Shown here: positions 1 to 9,591 of the stretch, in pieces | Position numbering within the stretch: the stretch's first letter is position 1 | How the letters are laid out: each line of letters opens with the position of its first letter | From: an uncultured Phaeodactylibacter sp. | GTDB taxonomy: Bacteria; Bacteroidota; Bacteroidia; Chitinophagales; Saprospiraceae | Direction of reading: 5' to 3' | Assembly (NCBI GenBank): GCA_913057245.1 | Contig: CAJXNH010000008.1 | Location: 1 to 64,000, forward strand | Length of the DNA: 64,000 bases | The notes under the pieces: model-generated | Told to the model about the DNA's origin: nothing | Seen by the model: the letters and a program-made list of their open reading frames with translations, nothing else | The model's database searches: none | Made by a program: the position numbers and the translations under genes

Positions 1-92
1 CCCCCGACGATGAATGTCGGGATCAAAGACTTGTTCAGAATAAAATTTGACTACATTCGCTCCAAAAGCGAATTCCCAACACAGTCTTAAAA

Positions 93-2387
93 TCAAAACG
101 GATATCCGATCGCAAGGTTGTAAACAATATTTTCTGTCCGCCAGTTCGGAGACCCGAATGCAATCTCGTCAAAAACCCAGCGATTGCCAGCATCATTGTA
201 GGGCTTACGAAAGGGGAAGGCTACATCCAGGCGGAGCACGAAGTAGGAAATATCCAGCCGAAGCCCCACTCCGCCACCAATAGCGATCTGACGATAGAAC
301 TCATCCCACCGGAAGACGCCGGATTCGGTGCCGGTATCCGCCGGGCCCTGCTCGACCAGCCAGATATTGCCGGCATCTACAAATGCGGCTCCCTTGAGGT
401 AGCTGATGATGGGAAAACGGTATTCCACGTTAGCCTCCAGCTTCAAATCGCCCGTCTGATCCTGAAAGGTTTCGGCATCCAGTGCTTCCACCGGTGTGGC
501 ACCCGGTCCGAGGGTACGGATTTGCCAGGCTCTTATGCTGTTGCTGCCACCCACAAAAAACTGGCGGATGTACGGAATGGAACTTCCATTGCCATAGGGC
601 TGAGCCACTCCAATGTTTAACCGGGCAAGCCAGTCGGCCTGCTTTTGGTACCAGTGGTATTGAATGCCAGCGTCTACCCGGATGAACTGCGCAAAGGGCA
701 TGCCCAAAAGCCGATAAGCATTTGTTTTGTCTGGGTCAATGAGGCTGGCTATGCCGTAGCTGATGTTGCCGGCAGGCTCCACAGAGGCAAACATGGTCAG
801 GTAATCCTCCCGCTTGCCGGGGCGCTTTTCGCTGTAGTTGTACTCAAAAATGGTACTCAGTATGAGATTGTCATCGAAAGAGGCCCTGAGCCTCGGGTTG
901 CCGGCCAGCCGATCCTCAAACTGATCCGTACTGCTCAGCAGTTGGGTACGGGTCAGCTGTACGGGCTTCCAGGTGTACCGGTGTAACCGGCCGGGCTGCC
1001 AGTCAAAACCATAGGAACCAGAGAGGGAAAACAGCGAAAAGTTGTTGGTCCGTCGCTGAAAATCCCCCCGAAGCTGTGCCGTGGTACCGGACTGCCAGGC
1101 CTGCTCTCCTTTCAGCCAGTTGCCGGGCGCCACCATGCCCGGTAGCCTGAGGCTGGCCTCCAGCCCGATGTTGTAACTGTTGATAAAATCAACCTCTGCG
1201 CCAAGCTGCGTGGCAATATTGGTGGAAAGTTCAACATTCAACCGTTCTGCACCCCCAAACAGATTGCGATGGGCGTAGTTGAGATTGACACCGCCATTCA
1301 GGGAGCTACTCGCCGTGCTTAATGAGCTCACCTCCAACTCTGCGGAGAAGTTCTGTGTCAGGTTAGGTGTCAGGTAAAAAGCACGGTCTAAGAACAAACT
1401 GTCGTCCTCTTCGCGAACCTCCACCTTTAGGTTGACGAATTTATAGGCGCCCAGACCCATCAGCCGGTTGGTGGACTTTTGCTGCAGGGACTGTACAAAC
1501 AGGTCACCCTCATCCTGAAGAATGGTGCGGCCGAGGACTTTTGGCTTTACAAAGTCCCGGTTTTGGAGGTACAAAATGCCTTCTTCCTGCACCGTATCCT
1601 TATAATTCCATTCGGGCTCTTCCAGGTAGTAAACGGGATATACTTTTGTTTGACCAATGTAATGCCGCTGGTAGGGGTTGCCATTGGGCGAGTCGGCGAG
1701 GCGCAAAAAGGCTTTTACCTGATGCTCCTGAGCGGTGGTGTCAAGGAAGTAGTAAAAATGCCGGGGGCTTAGCCCGTAGAAGCCGTTCTCATTGCCGGAA
1801 CTAGCCAGCCTCGACCGCTCTTCAGACAGGCGCTGCGTCTGATAAGGCTGATTTTGCCAGGCAGAGGAGTCCGAATGGGCTTTCTGAATAAAGCGGCCAA
1901 TGTCATTGGTGTCTGATGGCCAGTCCATACCTGTCAGCTCATAGCGGGTACCCGGTGATAACCGATATACCGCGGAGACCGTTTGCTTTTTCCGGAGGGT
2001 ATCCATTTGAACCCGTGCCTGCAGGTACCCCTGGTCCACCAGTTGCTTTTCAAGCCGCAGTCGACTGGTGGCTGCTTCCTGAAAATCAAAAACAGCCGGT
2101 GGTTCTCCGAGTTTGCGTTGGACCCACCGGTTGAATTTGCTGTTTTTTCCACTTGTGGCGTTATAAATCCCCAGCCGGACAGGTATGCCCAGGAAAGACT
2201 GATTGGGCTGTTGGCCAATGGCGCTCTCGAGTACAGTGGAGCTAACCTCGGGCTTTGTCCCGGTGTATTCCAGTTTTGCTCCGGTGTAGAGATACTGCCC
2301 TTCCTGCAAGGTACGGGTAGGCTGGCAACCGCTCACCAGTAGCAGCAGAAGGGACAAACCAGAGATGTGCAGCAGTATTTTAGTCAT
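93..2387 (-). CDS. tamL: TamL-type outer-membrane lipoprotein (BamA/TamA-like barrel)
   Basis: Predicted outer-membrane beta-barrel lipoprotein of the Omp85 family, 764 aa. Bacteroidota use this protein with TamB in place of TamA to insert outer-membrane proteins or move lipids. The chosen ATG gives a lipoprotein signal (MTKILLHISGLSLLLLLVSGC, lipobox Cys21). The longer frame to 2591 starts at GTG and would hide this signal. POTRA-like sequence follows. The C-terminal half has aromatic barrel strands, including FFVGGSNSIRAWQIRTLGPG, the usual Omp85 surface-loop region, and ends in YNLAIGYPF with a terminal Phe. The start overlaps the tamB stop by 8 bp, so translation is probably coupled. Family assignment is strong; the exact substrate is unknown. 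Confidence 0.88.
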   Translation of the reverse strand: MTKILLHISGLSLLLLLVSGCQPTRTLQEGQYLYTGAKLEYTGTKPEVSSTVLESAIGQQPNQSFLGIPVRLGIYNATSGKNSKFNRWVQRKLGEPPAVFDFQEAATSRLRLEKQLVDQGYLQARVQMDTLRKKQTVSAVYRLSPGTRYELTGMDWPSDTNDIGRFIQKAHSDSSAWQNQPYQTQRLSEERSRLASSGNENGFYGLSPRHFYYFLDTTAQEHQVKAFLRLADSPNGNPYQRHYIGQTKVYPVYYLEEPEWNYKDTVQEEGILYLQNRDFVKPKVLGRTILQDEGDLFVQSLQQKSTNRLMGLGAYKFVNLKVEVREEDDSLFLDRAFYLTPNLTQNFSAELEVSSLSTASSSLNGGVNLNYAHRNLFGGAERLNVELSTNIATQLGAEVDFINSYNIGLEASLRLPGMVAPGNWLKGEQAWQSGTTAQLRGDFQRRTNNFSLFSLSGSYGFDWQPGRLHRYTWKPVQLTRTQLLSSTDQFEDRLAGNPRLRASFDDNLILSTIFEYNYSEKRPGKREDYLTMFASVEPAGNISYGIASLIDPDKTNAYRLLGMPFAQFIRVDAGIQYHWYQKQADWLARLNIGVAQPYGNGSSIPYIRQFFVGGSNSIRAWQIRTLGPGATPVEALDAETFQDQTGDLKLEANVEYRFPIISYLKGAAFVDAGNIWLVEQGPADTGTESGVFRWDEFYRQIAIGGGVGLRLDISYFVLRLDVAFPFRKPYNDAGNRWVFDEIAFGSPNWRTENIVYNLAIGYPF

Positions 2388-5300
2388 TGGTGTTGTTCTT
2401 TTGGGTCGTGTCCCGGCGCAGATCGCCGAAGGAGCGCTGATAGATAAGGCTGGCACCGGTGCGTATACCGTTGGAGAAAATGTCGTAGTCCGGGCGCCGG
2501 AATACGCGCACTTTATAGCGGCCATCCTCGGTGAGCTGATACTCCAGGCGGAAGTCCCCGGCAAGGACGGTATTTTGCCCGGGAGCTTCACTGTCGCTCA
2601 TACCAAGGTTGCCGCCTACCTGCACCGAAAGCCGGTCATTAAAAAGCTGTTTGGACAAGCCTAGGTTGACTTCCGTAACGGTCTCTCCTGAGGCGGCAGC
2701 AGCATCTGTGGTGTAGGAGTCCACCTCAATACTGAGGTCCACACCTTCCACGTAGTTTTCTGCCAGCCGGTTGAGCTGATTGGTGAGCAGCGTGCTTACG
2801 CTGGACAGGGCAATATTCTCACCTGCGGTCGCCAGGTTACTGCCCCCTGAGCCCAAAAAGGCATTGAAGAGCAATAAGCCAAAGACCTGCTTATTCAGCT
2901 CAGACTGATTCCCGCGCAGCTGAGCCATTTTCTGACTGAGGATGGATTCCAGATTGGCAGAAACCTGCTCGCCGAGCTGAATGTCAAACAGCAATTCGGG
3001 CTGTTGCAGATCGCCTTCCAGGTCCAGCAGCACTTTAACTTGCTGCCGGCGGCGGGCGGCGCGCTCCTGTTCGGGCGTTAGCTCCGTTTCTTGTTGTATA
3101 AGCCCAAGCACCGGCGTCTCTGTCTGATAGGCTGCACGGATATCGAAGCGGGCTTGCAGCGGGTCGCCCGGTAGATAAATGCTGCTACCTTCTGTAATTG
3201 AGAAGTTGCGCTTGACCAGCCCCTCGTAGTTCATCTGGTAGCTCCCGGAAGTCACTTCGATATTGCCGGTGGTGGACATCTGCCCGTTGGCATTGAGCTC
3301 CACGAAAAGATTGGCGCGGCCGCGGGCCTGCAGCTGATCTCCGGTAGAAGGGTCAATAATGGCTGTAATTAGTGCATCAGGGGTTAGGTTAAGCTGTAGG
3401 TTAAGATTGTAGCCGGAAGAGCCGGTCTCATAGACTTTTTCAGACCGTACGGCAGTATCAGCGGCAAATGCCTCAGGCGACTGAAAAATGATGTAGTCTT
3501 CACTGACAATGGCTTTCTCTTCGCTCAGCGGCAGGGCGGTGAGGGCGGTGCCGGGCAGGGTAGTCGTTTCCACATTCACATTGAGGTCATCAATAGGGCC
3601 CCGGACCTGTGCATCGGCGCTCACGAAGACCTTACCGTAAAACAGATCATTGTCTCCGGCATTGGTGTTGAGCACCTGAAACCGGGAGGTGGTGAATCTC
3701 AGATTCGTTTCAATATTACCGAAATGCTCATGCCGGATTACTCCGCTCAGCTGAGCCGGTTGATTGTTGCCATCCACAAGCGCCATGTTGCCGAGTTGTA
3801 TGCTGTTCTCGGTGAGTTCAATCTGATGGTTGGGCACGGTAAAACGGGTTTGCAGGTAATTGACAAAGGCAGATAGGCTGTCTGCATTAATTGTGCCGGT
3901 TCCCAGCGGGGCATCGGTGGTGCCGCGGATTTTCAATTGGGCACTGATAGCACCCCTCAGCTCTTTAATGGCACCTTGTGTGAAAAACCCGAATGGTGCA
4001 ACAGGAAGCCGATCAGCGCTAAGGTTGGCCTGAATGGCACCTTGCTCAAGATCGTAGGCTCCCTTAAGGTTCAGACGTTCTTTGGGGTCTTTCAGCAAAA
4101 GGCTGAGGTTGAGCTGCTTAGGGTTGGTGCCTGGCTGAAGGCTCAGCTCCATTTCCCCGAGTGCTGCCCCGTTGAGTTGCAGGTCGTTCACCTGGGCATC
4201 CACCACATATTGCAGTAGACTGTCCAGCGGTTGTAACTTCGCCTGAGCATTAAGCCGGCCGCTCAGCAGGGTCGTGTCCTGCCCGACCAACTTACTGATT
4301 TCCTTTAATCGGAACTGCTCGAAGCGCACCTGAAGGGGTGGCACGGCGGCGCCAGCTTCCGGCGAAAGGGTCTGTAATGCGATGCCTTGCTGATTGCGGG
4401 ATATACGGAGGTCAGCAGACTGCAAGGCCTCTGGAGAGAATACGACGGAGTTGCCGGAAGACACCTCCCAGGGCCGGCTGTTCAGCATAAAGTCTGGCAG
4501 CACTTGCACGCGGTAGGCGTTGGAGTCGGGCTCCAGGAGGGCGTTGAGGCGGAGGCGGGTTTTTTGATCCCCACCTTTGATGAGCAGGTTGAGGTCCATA
4601 CTGTCGCGGTACAGCTGGGTGCTTAGTTGGGTAGGACCTACAAGGAGTTGAGTGTCCTGCCTAACCGTCTGAATGTTTACCGATTGCCAGAGCGCATCGG
4701 CAGATTGGCCATCTAGTGCCAGGCTGTCGATGATGATGCCGGCGTAGGACAGGCTGGGTATACCGCCTTTTAGGTCAAGGCGCTTTTCCGGGGTGCTGAA
4801 TTCAAACCGGATCCAGGCGGTATCCAGCTGCTCCAGGTCAGGCACAAAAAACCAGGTCAGAGGCACGGGGTTGTCCAGCTCCAGGGTGAAGACAAAGTCC
4901 TGCTCCGGCAGTTCGGGAGCCACCTGCGTGCTGTCGGGGGGCTCCGCCGGGCTGACCCATTTCTTAACGGGGAAGTAGCCATCTACAAATTCAGCCAGCG
5001 CAGGAACGAGGGCTGATAAGCGGAAATCGCCCTCCATATCGGCATTCAGGAAGGGGCTACGAAAGCGAACTGCCCTTTGCCTTTGTGACGTACCCGTTGC
5101 TGTGAGGTTAAGCCGTTCAGCGGTGTAGCGCTGCTGCCCGTCGCTCAGGCGTAAATCTTTGATACTGGCGGTCCCTTCCAGGTCATGCAGCTGACTGCCT
5201 CTTAGTTGAGTGCTCATGCTGGCGGCGATGCGCAGCGTTGTAGGGTAGAGGTTGAGCTTTTGCAAATTCAGCGTATCCAGGCTGGCATCGAAGCGGAAGG

Positions 5301-7374
5301 TGGGCAGGCTGTCGGTCAGGTTCGCCAGGCCTTCAAAGTGGAACTTTAAATTGGGGTCATTGATATCCAGCTGCCCTTCAAATTCCCGGGCATTAATCCG
5401 GCCGTCAAAGCTTAGCCTCTCGTAGGCGTAGCCGAAGGCTTCGAGCTGGGTGATATCGCCGTCCAGATTGGCGTTGATACTGTCGGGAGAGAGCCCGCGG
5501 CCCCTCCCCCGCAGTTCGAGCGAAAGGTTGCCCAATTCGGGGTTGTTGAGTACCCGGCCCATAGCAAGGGCTTCCAGCTTTAGCTCCCCTTGGTAGCTGG
5601 CATTTGCATAGTCTTCTGTAAACCGGAGCTGGATATCGTGATTGGCTGTGCCGGCTTCAGTCTGCAGTGTGCCATCCAGCTTAAAGTCGGTCAGGGTGCC
5701 GGCTATGGTTCCCTTATAGTAGCTGTGGCCAAATGCCTGAAGCGGAGCGGGTATGGTGTCATTTAGGAAACCCCGCAAATCGGCTGGCTGTGTGCGTAGG
5801 GAGTCTACGGTAAAGGTGAACTTTAGCTTCTCCGGAGAGGTGACCTCACTGGCTTGAAGCTGGCCAAACATCGCCGTGAAGCTTTGGCTACGCAATGCCA
5901 ACCGGTTGACCTTTAGCTGCCGGGTGTTGCCTTTGATGAAGCCGGTGAGCTTCAGCCGGCCAAGTGGCGCAAGGCCTTCGGCAGGCAGGGGCTGGCCTTT
6001 CAGGTATTGGTTGAACCGGGCAGGAGAAAGGTCGATGGACTGCAGAACGACCTGCAGCGCTAATTCGTCAGGCAAGGTAGCATTGGCAATGGCACCGCTG
6101 AGCCGGGCATTTAGCGCATGTCCCCATTTCAGCCGGAACTGTCCAATGCTAAGATCGGACACATAGCCATCCACCTGGCCGGATAATTCCAGGGGCGGTA
6201 AGGGGCGCGGAGCCAAAAAGGGTAGGGGCCCACTCCAGTAATACAGGTCTTCCTGGTTGATCTTTCCGGTGCCGAGGTTGACGGACAGGTGTACGGATTC
6301 CGTGAAATCGGCCAGGTCGCCGAATTGATCGTACTGTAACTTCAGGGTGGAAGGGGCGAGGCTGCTCTTTGGGGTCTGAAAAGACAGTTGAGTCAGAGCG
6401 GCACTGCTGTCTGAAAGCAGTAAACTGGTATTGAGCGATTGCAATTCAAACCCATTCCATTCCTTAAAGGCGAGGTTGTTCATTTGCCCGGACAGCGCCA
6501 GGCTATCCCAGCGCAGCTCAGTCGCCTCAAGCGCCAGGTTTTGAAAGTGCATATGGGCAGGGTCGAAGCGCCCGCCCGGTCCGGCAGGCTGCGTGAAGTC
6601 ATCGTAAGCGATATCCACAGCATCGAGCCTCATTTCTTCCACATCAATCGTCCAGCCAGGGAAGGGGAAGGCGATGGCTGTGTCGGCGGTATCCTGGGGG
6701 GCACTGGATACGGCTTCTTCCGTATTGCCCCACATGGCTACTGATGCAAAGGACTGTTTTAGCTGGAATCGATTAATACCGACTTTCTGCTGATTGAGGT
6801 CGAATTGATGAAGGGCGCTTTCCAGTGTGCCGATCCGGGTGTAAACCGCCATTTGGCTCAGGCTGTCGGTCCACGAGAAACGCACATTATCCAAGTCCAG
6901 TGCTTTAAGGTCGAACTTCCAGGGAGAAGGCTTGGATGTAGTGGTGTCTGGGGTAGTGCTTCCAAAAGCGTCGAGCAGGTAGGTGAAATTGAAGGTGCTG
7001 TCGGGACGGCGCTCCAGGTGCGCAACAGCGTCCTGCAGCGTAAACTGGCTCAGCTGTATTTCGGATTGGAACGGGGCGAAAATACTAAGCTGCGCATCAA
7101 TCCGCCCGGCGTATAATAAGGTGTCTTGCTGCTGGCCTTCTACATACACCCCTTCCAAAACCAGCTGATTGAAAAAATCAATGTAGATCCTGTCAATGTC
7201 AAAGCGCGTTTGTATCCGTTCTTCCAGATAGGCTGTTGCCTTGTCCGCTATCTTTTGCTGTACAGCAGGAAACTGAAGGGCTGTCCATAACAGGCCCAGC
7301 AACAGCAGCAGGGCGAGCAGGGCGTAACCCAACCATTTGAGCAGTTTGTTGAGCAAAGGATACGGTGTGTTCAA
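2380..7374 (-). CDS. tamB: TamB-like translocation/assembly module protein
   Basis: Long periplasm-spanning AsmA/TamB-type protein, about 1,664 aa. One N-terminal membrane anchor (LLKWLGYALLALLLLLGLLW) is followed by beta-rich sequence rich in AsmA-like motifs. The last ~400 residues form the TamB C-terminal domain, including the typical ANLESILSQKMAQLRGNQSELNKQVFGLLLFNAF region. No ATG precedes the anchor. I chose the TTG at 7372-7374, just before the anchor, because the upstream frame (to a TTG at 7566) adds a 64-residue low-quality extension. The gene is directly upstream of tamL and overlaps it, as expected for a TamB-TamL pair bridging inner and outer membranes. The start is uncertain; the family is not. 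Confidence 0.88.
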   Translation of the reverse strand: MNTPYPLLNKLLKWLGYALLALLLLLGLLWTALQFPAVQQKIADKATAYLEERIQTRFDIDRIYIDFFNQLVLEGVYVEGQQQDTLLYAGRIDAQLSIFAPFQSEIQLSQFTLQDAVAHLERRPDSTFNFTYLLDAFGSTTPDTTTSKPSPWKFDLKALDLDNVRFSWTDSLSQMAVYTRIGTLESALHQFDLNQQKVGINRFQLKQSFASVAMWGNTEEAVSSAPQDTADTAIAFPFPGWTIDVEEMRLDAVDIAYDDFTQPAGPGGRFDPAHMHFQNLALEATELRWDSLALSGQMNNLAFKEWNGFELQSLNTSLLLSDSSAALTQLSFQTPKSSLAPSTLKLQYDQFGDLADFTESVHLSVNLGTGKINQEDLYYWSGPLPFLAPRPLPPLELSGQVDGYVSDLSIGQFRLKWGHALNARLSGAIANATLPDELALQVVLQSIDLSPARFNQYLKGQPLPAEGLAPLGRLKLTGFIKGNTRQLKVNRLALRSQSFTAMFGQLQASEVTSPEKLKFTFTVDSLRTQPADLRGFLNDTIPAPLQAFGHSYYKGTIAGTLTDFKLDGTLQTEAGTANHDIQLRFTEDYANASYQGELKLEALAMGRVLNNPELGNLSLELRGRGRGLSPDSINANLDGDITQLEAFGYAYERLSFDGRINAREFEGQLDINDPNLKFHFEGLANLTDSLPTFRFDASLDTLNLQKLNLYPTTLRIAASMSTQLRGSQLHDLEGTASIKDLRLSDGQQRYTAERLNLTATGTSQRQRAVRFRSPFLNADMEGDFRLSALVPALAEFVDGYFPVKKWVSPAEPPDSTQVAPELPEQDFVFTLELDNPVPLTWFFVPDLEQLDTAWIRFEFSTPEKRLDLKGGIPSLSYAGIIIDSLALDGQSADALWQSVNIQTVRQDTQLLVGPTQLSTQLYRDSMDLNLLIKGGDQKTRLRLNALLEPDSNAYRVQVLPDFMLNSRPWEVSSGNSVVFSPEALQSADLRISRNQQGIALQTLSPEAGAAVPPLQVRFEQFRLKEISKLVGQDTTLLSGRLNAQAKLQPLDSLLQYVVDAQVNDLQLNGAALGEMELSLQPGTNPKQLNLSLLLKDPKERLNLKGAYDLEQGAIQANLSADRLPVAPFGFFTQGAIKELRGAISAQLKIRGTTDAPLGTGTINADSLSAFVNYLQTRFTVPNHQIELTENSIQLGNMALVDGNNQPAQLSGVIRHEHFGNIETNLRFTTSRFQVLNTNAGDNDLFYGKVFVSADAQVRGPIDDLNVNVETTTLPGTALTALPLSEEKAIVSEDYIIFQSPEAFAADTAVRSEKVYETGSSGYNLNLQLNLTPDALITAIIDPSTGDQLQARGRANLFVELNANGQMSTTGNIEVTSGSYQMNYEGLVKRNFSITEGSSIYLPGDPLQARFDIRAAYQTETPVLGLIQQETELTPEQERAARRRQQVKVLLDLEGDLQQPELLFDIQLGEQVSANLESILSQKMAQLRGNQSELNKQVFGLLLFNAFLGSGGSNLATAGENIALSSVSTLLTNQLNRLAENYVEGVDLSIEVDSYTTDAAAASGETVTEVNLGLSKQLFNDRLSVQVGGNLGMSDSEAPGQNTVLAGDFRLEYQLTEDGRYKVRVFRRPDYDIFSNGIRTGASLIYQRSFGDLRRDTTQKNNTND

Positions 7375-7637
7375 AGGCGGAGGCTTTTGTACTTGAAAAG
7401 GTCTGTAAATAGAACGGTAAGCAGAGGGCGAAGTTTGGAAAGCGTCAGAACTGCCGGCATTATTTTTCCGCAGCAACCCTCTGCATTTTAGAGCTATGGT
7501 TGCTGGGGTAGAGCCTCCCGCTCTGCTCCAGCTTATCCAGGCTTTTTGGGCGTAGGCAAACCGCAAATGCTGCCGGGCTATTCAAAAAGTGCCATTGGTT
7601 ATGCACACGGGCGCTGGACTTTAACCGGAAAATTCCT
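7375..7637. other. Divergent intergenic region tamB / Uma2 gene
   Basis: About 260 bp between the likely tamB start and the -7 box of the plus-strand gene. The tamB frame stays open to 7566 but has no convincing protein character. I see no RNA gene, no strong hairpin and no clear TAnnTTTG box for tamB in it. Confidence 0.4.
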
Positions 7638-7645
7638 TATGTTTG
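7638..7645 (+). promoter_or_regulatory. Putative -7 box TATGTTTG
   Basis: Exact match to the Bacteroidota -7 consensus TAnnTTTG, 67 bp upstream of the ATG at 7713. No good -33 TTTG at the usual 17-20 bp spacing. Confidence 0.4.
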
Positions 7646-7712
7646 AATGGGCGGCTTGGCTGCGCTGTTAAAAGCGTAGCTATTGAGGCTATCCCGTAAA
7701 CGAGTGAAATAT

Positions 7713-8315
7713 ATGAAAGAAGCAGTTGGAACTATACCAGCCTCATTGATTTATGAAATGGTCGAAGACCAACCGATTTACTATAAAGGATATCAACAAT
7801 TTCTAAATCCGAAGGGGCAAAAAACAGGGCCAATGGGTAGTAGCTTCCTGCAATCACTGATTATATCGAACCTCGTCCTTTTTATAAATAAGCACCTCGG
7901 GGGCAGGTATATTGTGCTTACCAATGAGGTAGGGATTCAATTGTCAAAGGGAACCTGGAGAGCAGCAGATATTGCCTTGTTTGAACCTGGTCAGATTGAT
8001 GTTTCACAGGCCAGTAATAAATACATTAGCGTTTCTCCAAAGGTGGTGATTGAAATCGATACCAAGGCTGAAGTTGCTGAGATCAGCGATACTTTTTCCT
8101 ACTACAATGAAAAAACGGAGCAATTACTGGATTTCGGAGTAGAAAAGGTCATTTGGATTTTTACGGATTCAAAGAAGACCCTCATTGCCACTCAAAAGAA
8201 GGAGTGGGCATTAGTAGATTGGTCTAAAAACATTAAGATCACTGACGGCCTTGAGATTAACATAGAGGAAGTTATTCATGACATTCAGGGCGGAATGGTT
8301 GATGCCAACGACTGA
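7713..8315 (+). CDS. Uma2/DUF820 family restriction-endonuclease-like protein
   Basis: Protein of 200 aa from the ATG at 7713; an in-frame TTG at 7683 would add ten residues. It resembles the Uma2 (DUF820) family, a PD-(D/E)XK nuclease-fold group common in cyanobacteria and Bacteroidota whose role is not established. The core is visible: VVIEIDTKAE, with acidic residues and a Lys in the PD-(D/E)XK arrangement, then GVEKVIWIFTDSKKTLIATQ. Base composition is more AT-rich than its neighbours, which hints at transfer. The next gene starts 11 bp downstream, so the two are probably cotranscribed. Nuclease activity is inference. Confidence 0.65.
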   Translation: MKEAVGTIPASLIYEMVEDQPIYYKGYQQFLNPKGQKTGPMGSSFLQSLIISNLVLFINKHLGGRYIVLTNEVGIQLSKGTWRAADIALFEPGQIDVSQASNKYISVSPKVVIEIDTKAEVAEISDTFSYYNEKTEQLLDFGVEKVIWIFTDSKKTLIATQKKEWALVDWSKNIKITDGLEINIEEVIHDIQGGMVDAND

Positions 8316-8326
8316 TTTTAAGCCTG

Positions 8327-8794
8327 ATGGACAAGATCATATTTTTGGATTTAGACGGTGTCCTCATCAATCCTTTCCCTGCCTGGAAGCCGGATGAGGA
8401 AGATCAGGACGGCTATGCCCGGTTCAATCCGGACTGTACCGCCAACCTTCGTACGCTCCTGAAGGCTTATCCGGCATTAAGCATTGTTCTTAGCTCCTCC
8501 CGCCGGGTAGGGAAAAGCCTGGAGGAGCTGGAGGCTATTTTTGCTTTTCGGGGCATTAAAAATAAAATCATCGGCAAAATACCTGAGCCCGGGGAGCTAT
8601 ATCTTAGCCGGGCAGAGGAAATAATACACTATGTTGAGCAGCAGGGGCTGCGCCACTTTCTCATTCTTGATGATGACCGGTCATTGTTGCAGCTTCCAAC
8701 AGCTTATGCTCCTTATCTGGTTTTGACCGAGTACCGGGCCGGATTTGACGAAGCGTGTCTGGAGAAAGCCATAGGAATTGTGGAGGGATGGTAG
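8327..8794 (+). CDS. HAD-fold domain protein (HAD_SAK-like)
   Basis: A 155-aa HAD-fold protein. Motif I is clear near the N-terminus (FLDLDGVLINPF, Asp8 and Asp10). A motif II Ser lies in SIVLSSSRR and a motif IV-like acidic cluster in LILDDDRSLL. The short capless layout resembles the HAD domain of Swiss-army-knife RNA-repair proteins, but also many stand-alone HAD proteins of unknown substrate. It starts 11 bp after the Uma2-like gene and converges on ndk, with a hairpin between them. Phosphatase activity is plausible but unproven. Confidence 0.7.
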   Translation: MDKIIFLDLDGVLINPFPAWKPDEEDQDGYARFNPDCTANLRTLLKAYPALSIVLSSSRRVGKSLEELEAIFAFRGIKNKIIGKIPEPGELYLSRAEEIIHYVEQQGLRHFLILDDDRSLLQLPTAYAPYLVLTEYRAGFDEACLEKAIGIVEGW

Positions 8795-8805
8795 GATAAA
8801 ACTTA

Positions 8806-8840
8806 GAAAGCCCACCTTTCTCAAAGAAAAGCGGGCTTTC
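8806..8840. terminator. Hairpin between convergent genes, likely bidirectional terminator
   Basis: Arms GAAAGCCC (8806-8813) and GGGCTTTC (8833-8840) with further internal pairing, lying between the convergent HAD gene and ndk. U-tracts are weak on both sides. Confidence 0.5.
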
Positions 8841-8879
8841 CGGTCTGGCCAAAAAGCCAGGATGTGCGGTAAACGGTCC

Positions 8880-9299
8880 TTAGAACATCTCCGTCGCCGC
8901 AAAGTGGAAGCTGGCTTCCCGGGCTGCGTTCTCATCGGAGTCCGCACCGTGTACAGCGTTTTCGCCAATGCTTTTGGCAAATAGCGCACGGATGGTGCCA
9001 GGTGCGGCTTCAGCCGGGTTGGTAGCGCCGATCAGCGTGCGGAAGTCTTCTACGGCGTTGTCTTTTTCCAGTACCGCTGCCACGATTGGGCCGGAAGACA
9101 TGAACTCAACAAGCTCGCCATAGAACGGGCGCTCCTTGTGCACTTCGTAAAATTCGCCGGCTTTCTCAGTGGAAAGCTTGGTCAGCTTCATCGCTACAAT
9201 GCGGAATCCCGCTTCGTTGATTTTGGCGAGGATGGCGCCGATGTGCCCGGCTTTGACGGCGTCGGGCTTGATCATGGTGAAGGTCTTGTTACCAGCCAT
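8880..9299 (-). CDS. ndk: Nucleoside diphosphate kinase
   Basis: Transfers the gamma phosphate from ATP to nucleoside diphosphates via a phosphohistidine; cytosolic. The 139-aa product has the usual family length. It opens with FTMIKPDAV and carries the active-site loop NAVHGADS with His117 as the phosphorylated residue. The ATG at 9299 is supported by homology, and a TACTTTTG promoter box lies 40 bp upstream. An N-terminal extension to 9512 is possible in frame but unsupported. It converges on the HAD gene and diverges from the DHH phosphoesterase gene. Confidence 0.96.
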   Translation of the reverse strand: MAGNKTFTMIKPDAVKAGHIGAILAKINEAGFRIVAMKLTKLSTEKAGEFYEVHKERPFYGELVEFMSSGPIVAAVLEKDNAVEDFRTLIGATNPAEAAPGTIRALFAKSIGENAVHGADSDENAAREASFHFAATEMF

Positions 9300-9338
9300 A
9301 TTGTGTTTAGATTTTTTTGCAGTTTTGAAAATTCGCTG

Positions 9339-9346
9339 CAAAAGTA
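9339..9346 (-). promoter_or_regulatory. ndk -7 box TACTTTTG
   Basis: Exact TAnnTTTG match on the minus strand, 39 bp upstream of the ndk ATG. It lies inside the longer in-frame extension, so it also argues for the short ndk start. A -33 element is not well placed. Confidence 0.55.
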
Positions 9347-9591
9347 AGCAAACCTCCCCAAAGCTGGGTAGTTTGAAGAGGATAAAGCGCAGAACTTTCT
9401 CTGGTGGCATTTCGCTGTTATCCCGGAAAGAGCTGGAAGAGACCGGGCGCACCTTTTCCGCAGTGGCAGAACATTTGTTGAGCCCTGGCAGGATTAACCC
9501 TTTCATTTTCAATCCCTTTTACAACCGCCTTCCTTTATTCTTGGTTAAATTCATTAATTTTCCCAACTTCGCGGTCTGACGCTGTAAGATA

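Noticed and set aside
2388-2591. N-terminal extension of tamL from a GTG
   Set aside because: It lies inside tamB and would bury the lipoprotein signal peptide starting at 2387.
7375-7566. N-terminal 64-residue extension of tamB
   Set aside because: It starts at TTG, has no signal-like or conserved character, and the membrane anchor expected at the N-terminus lies after the TTG at 7374.
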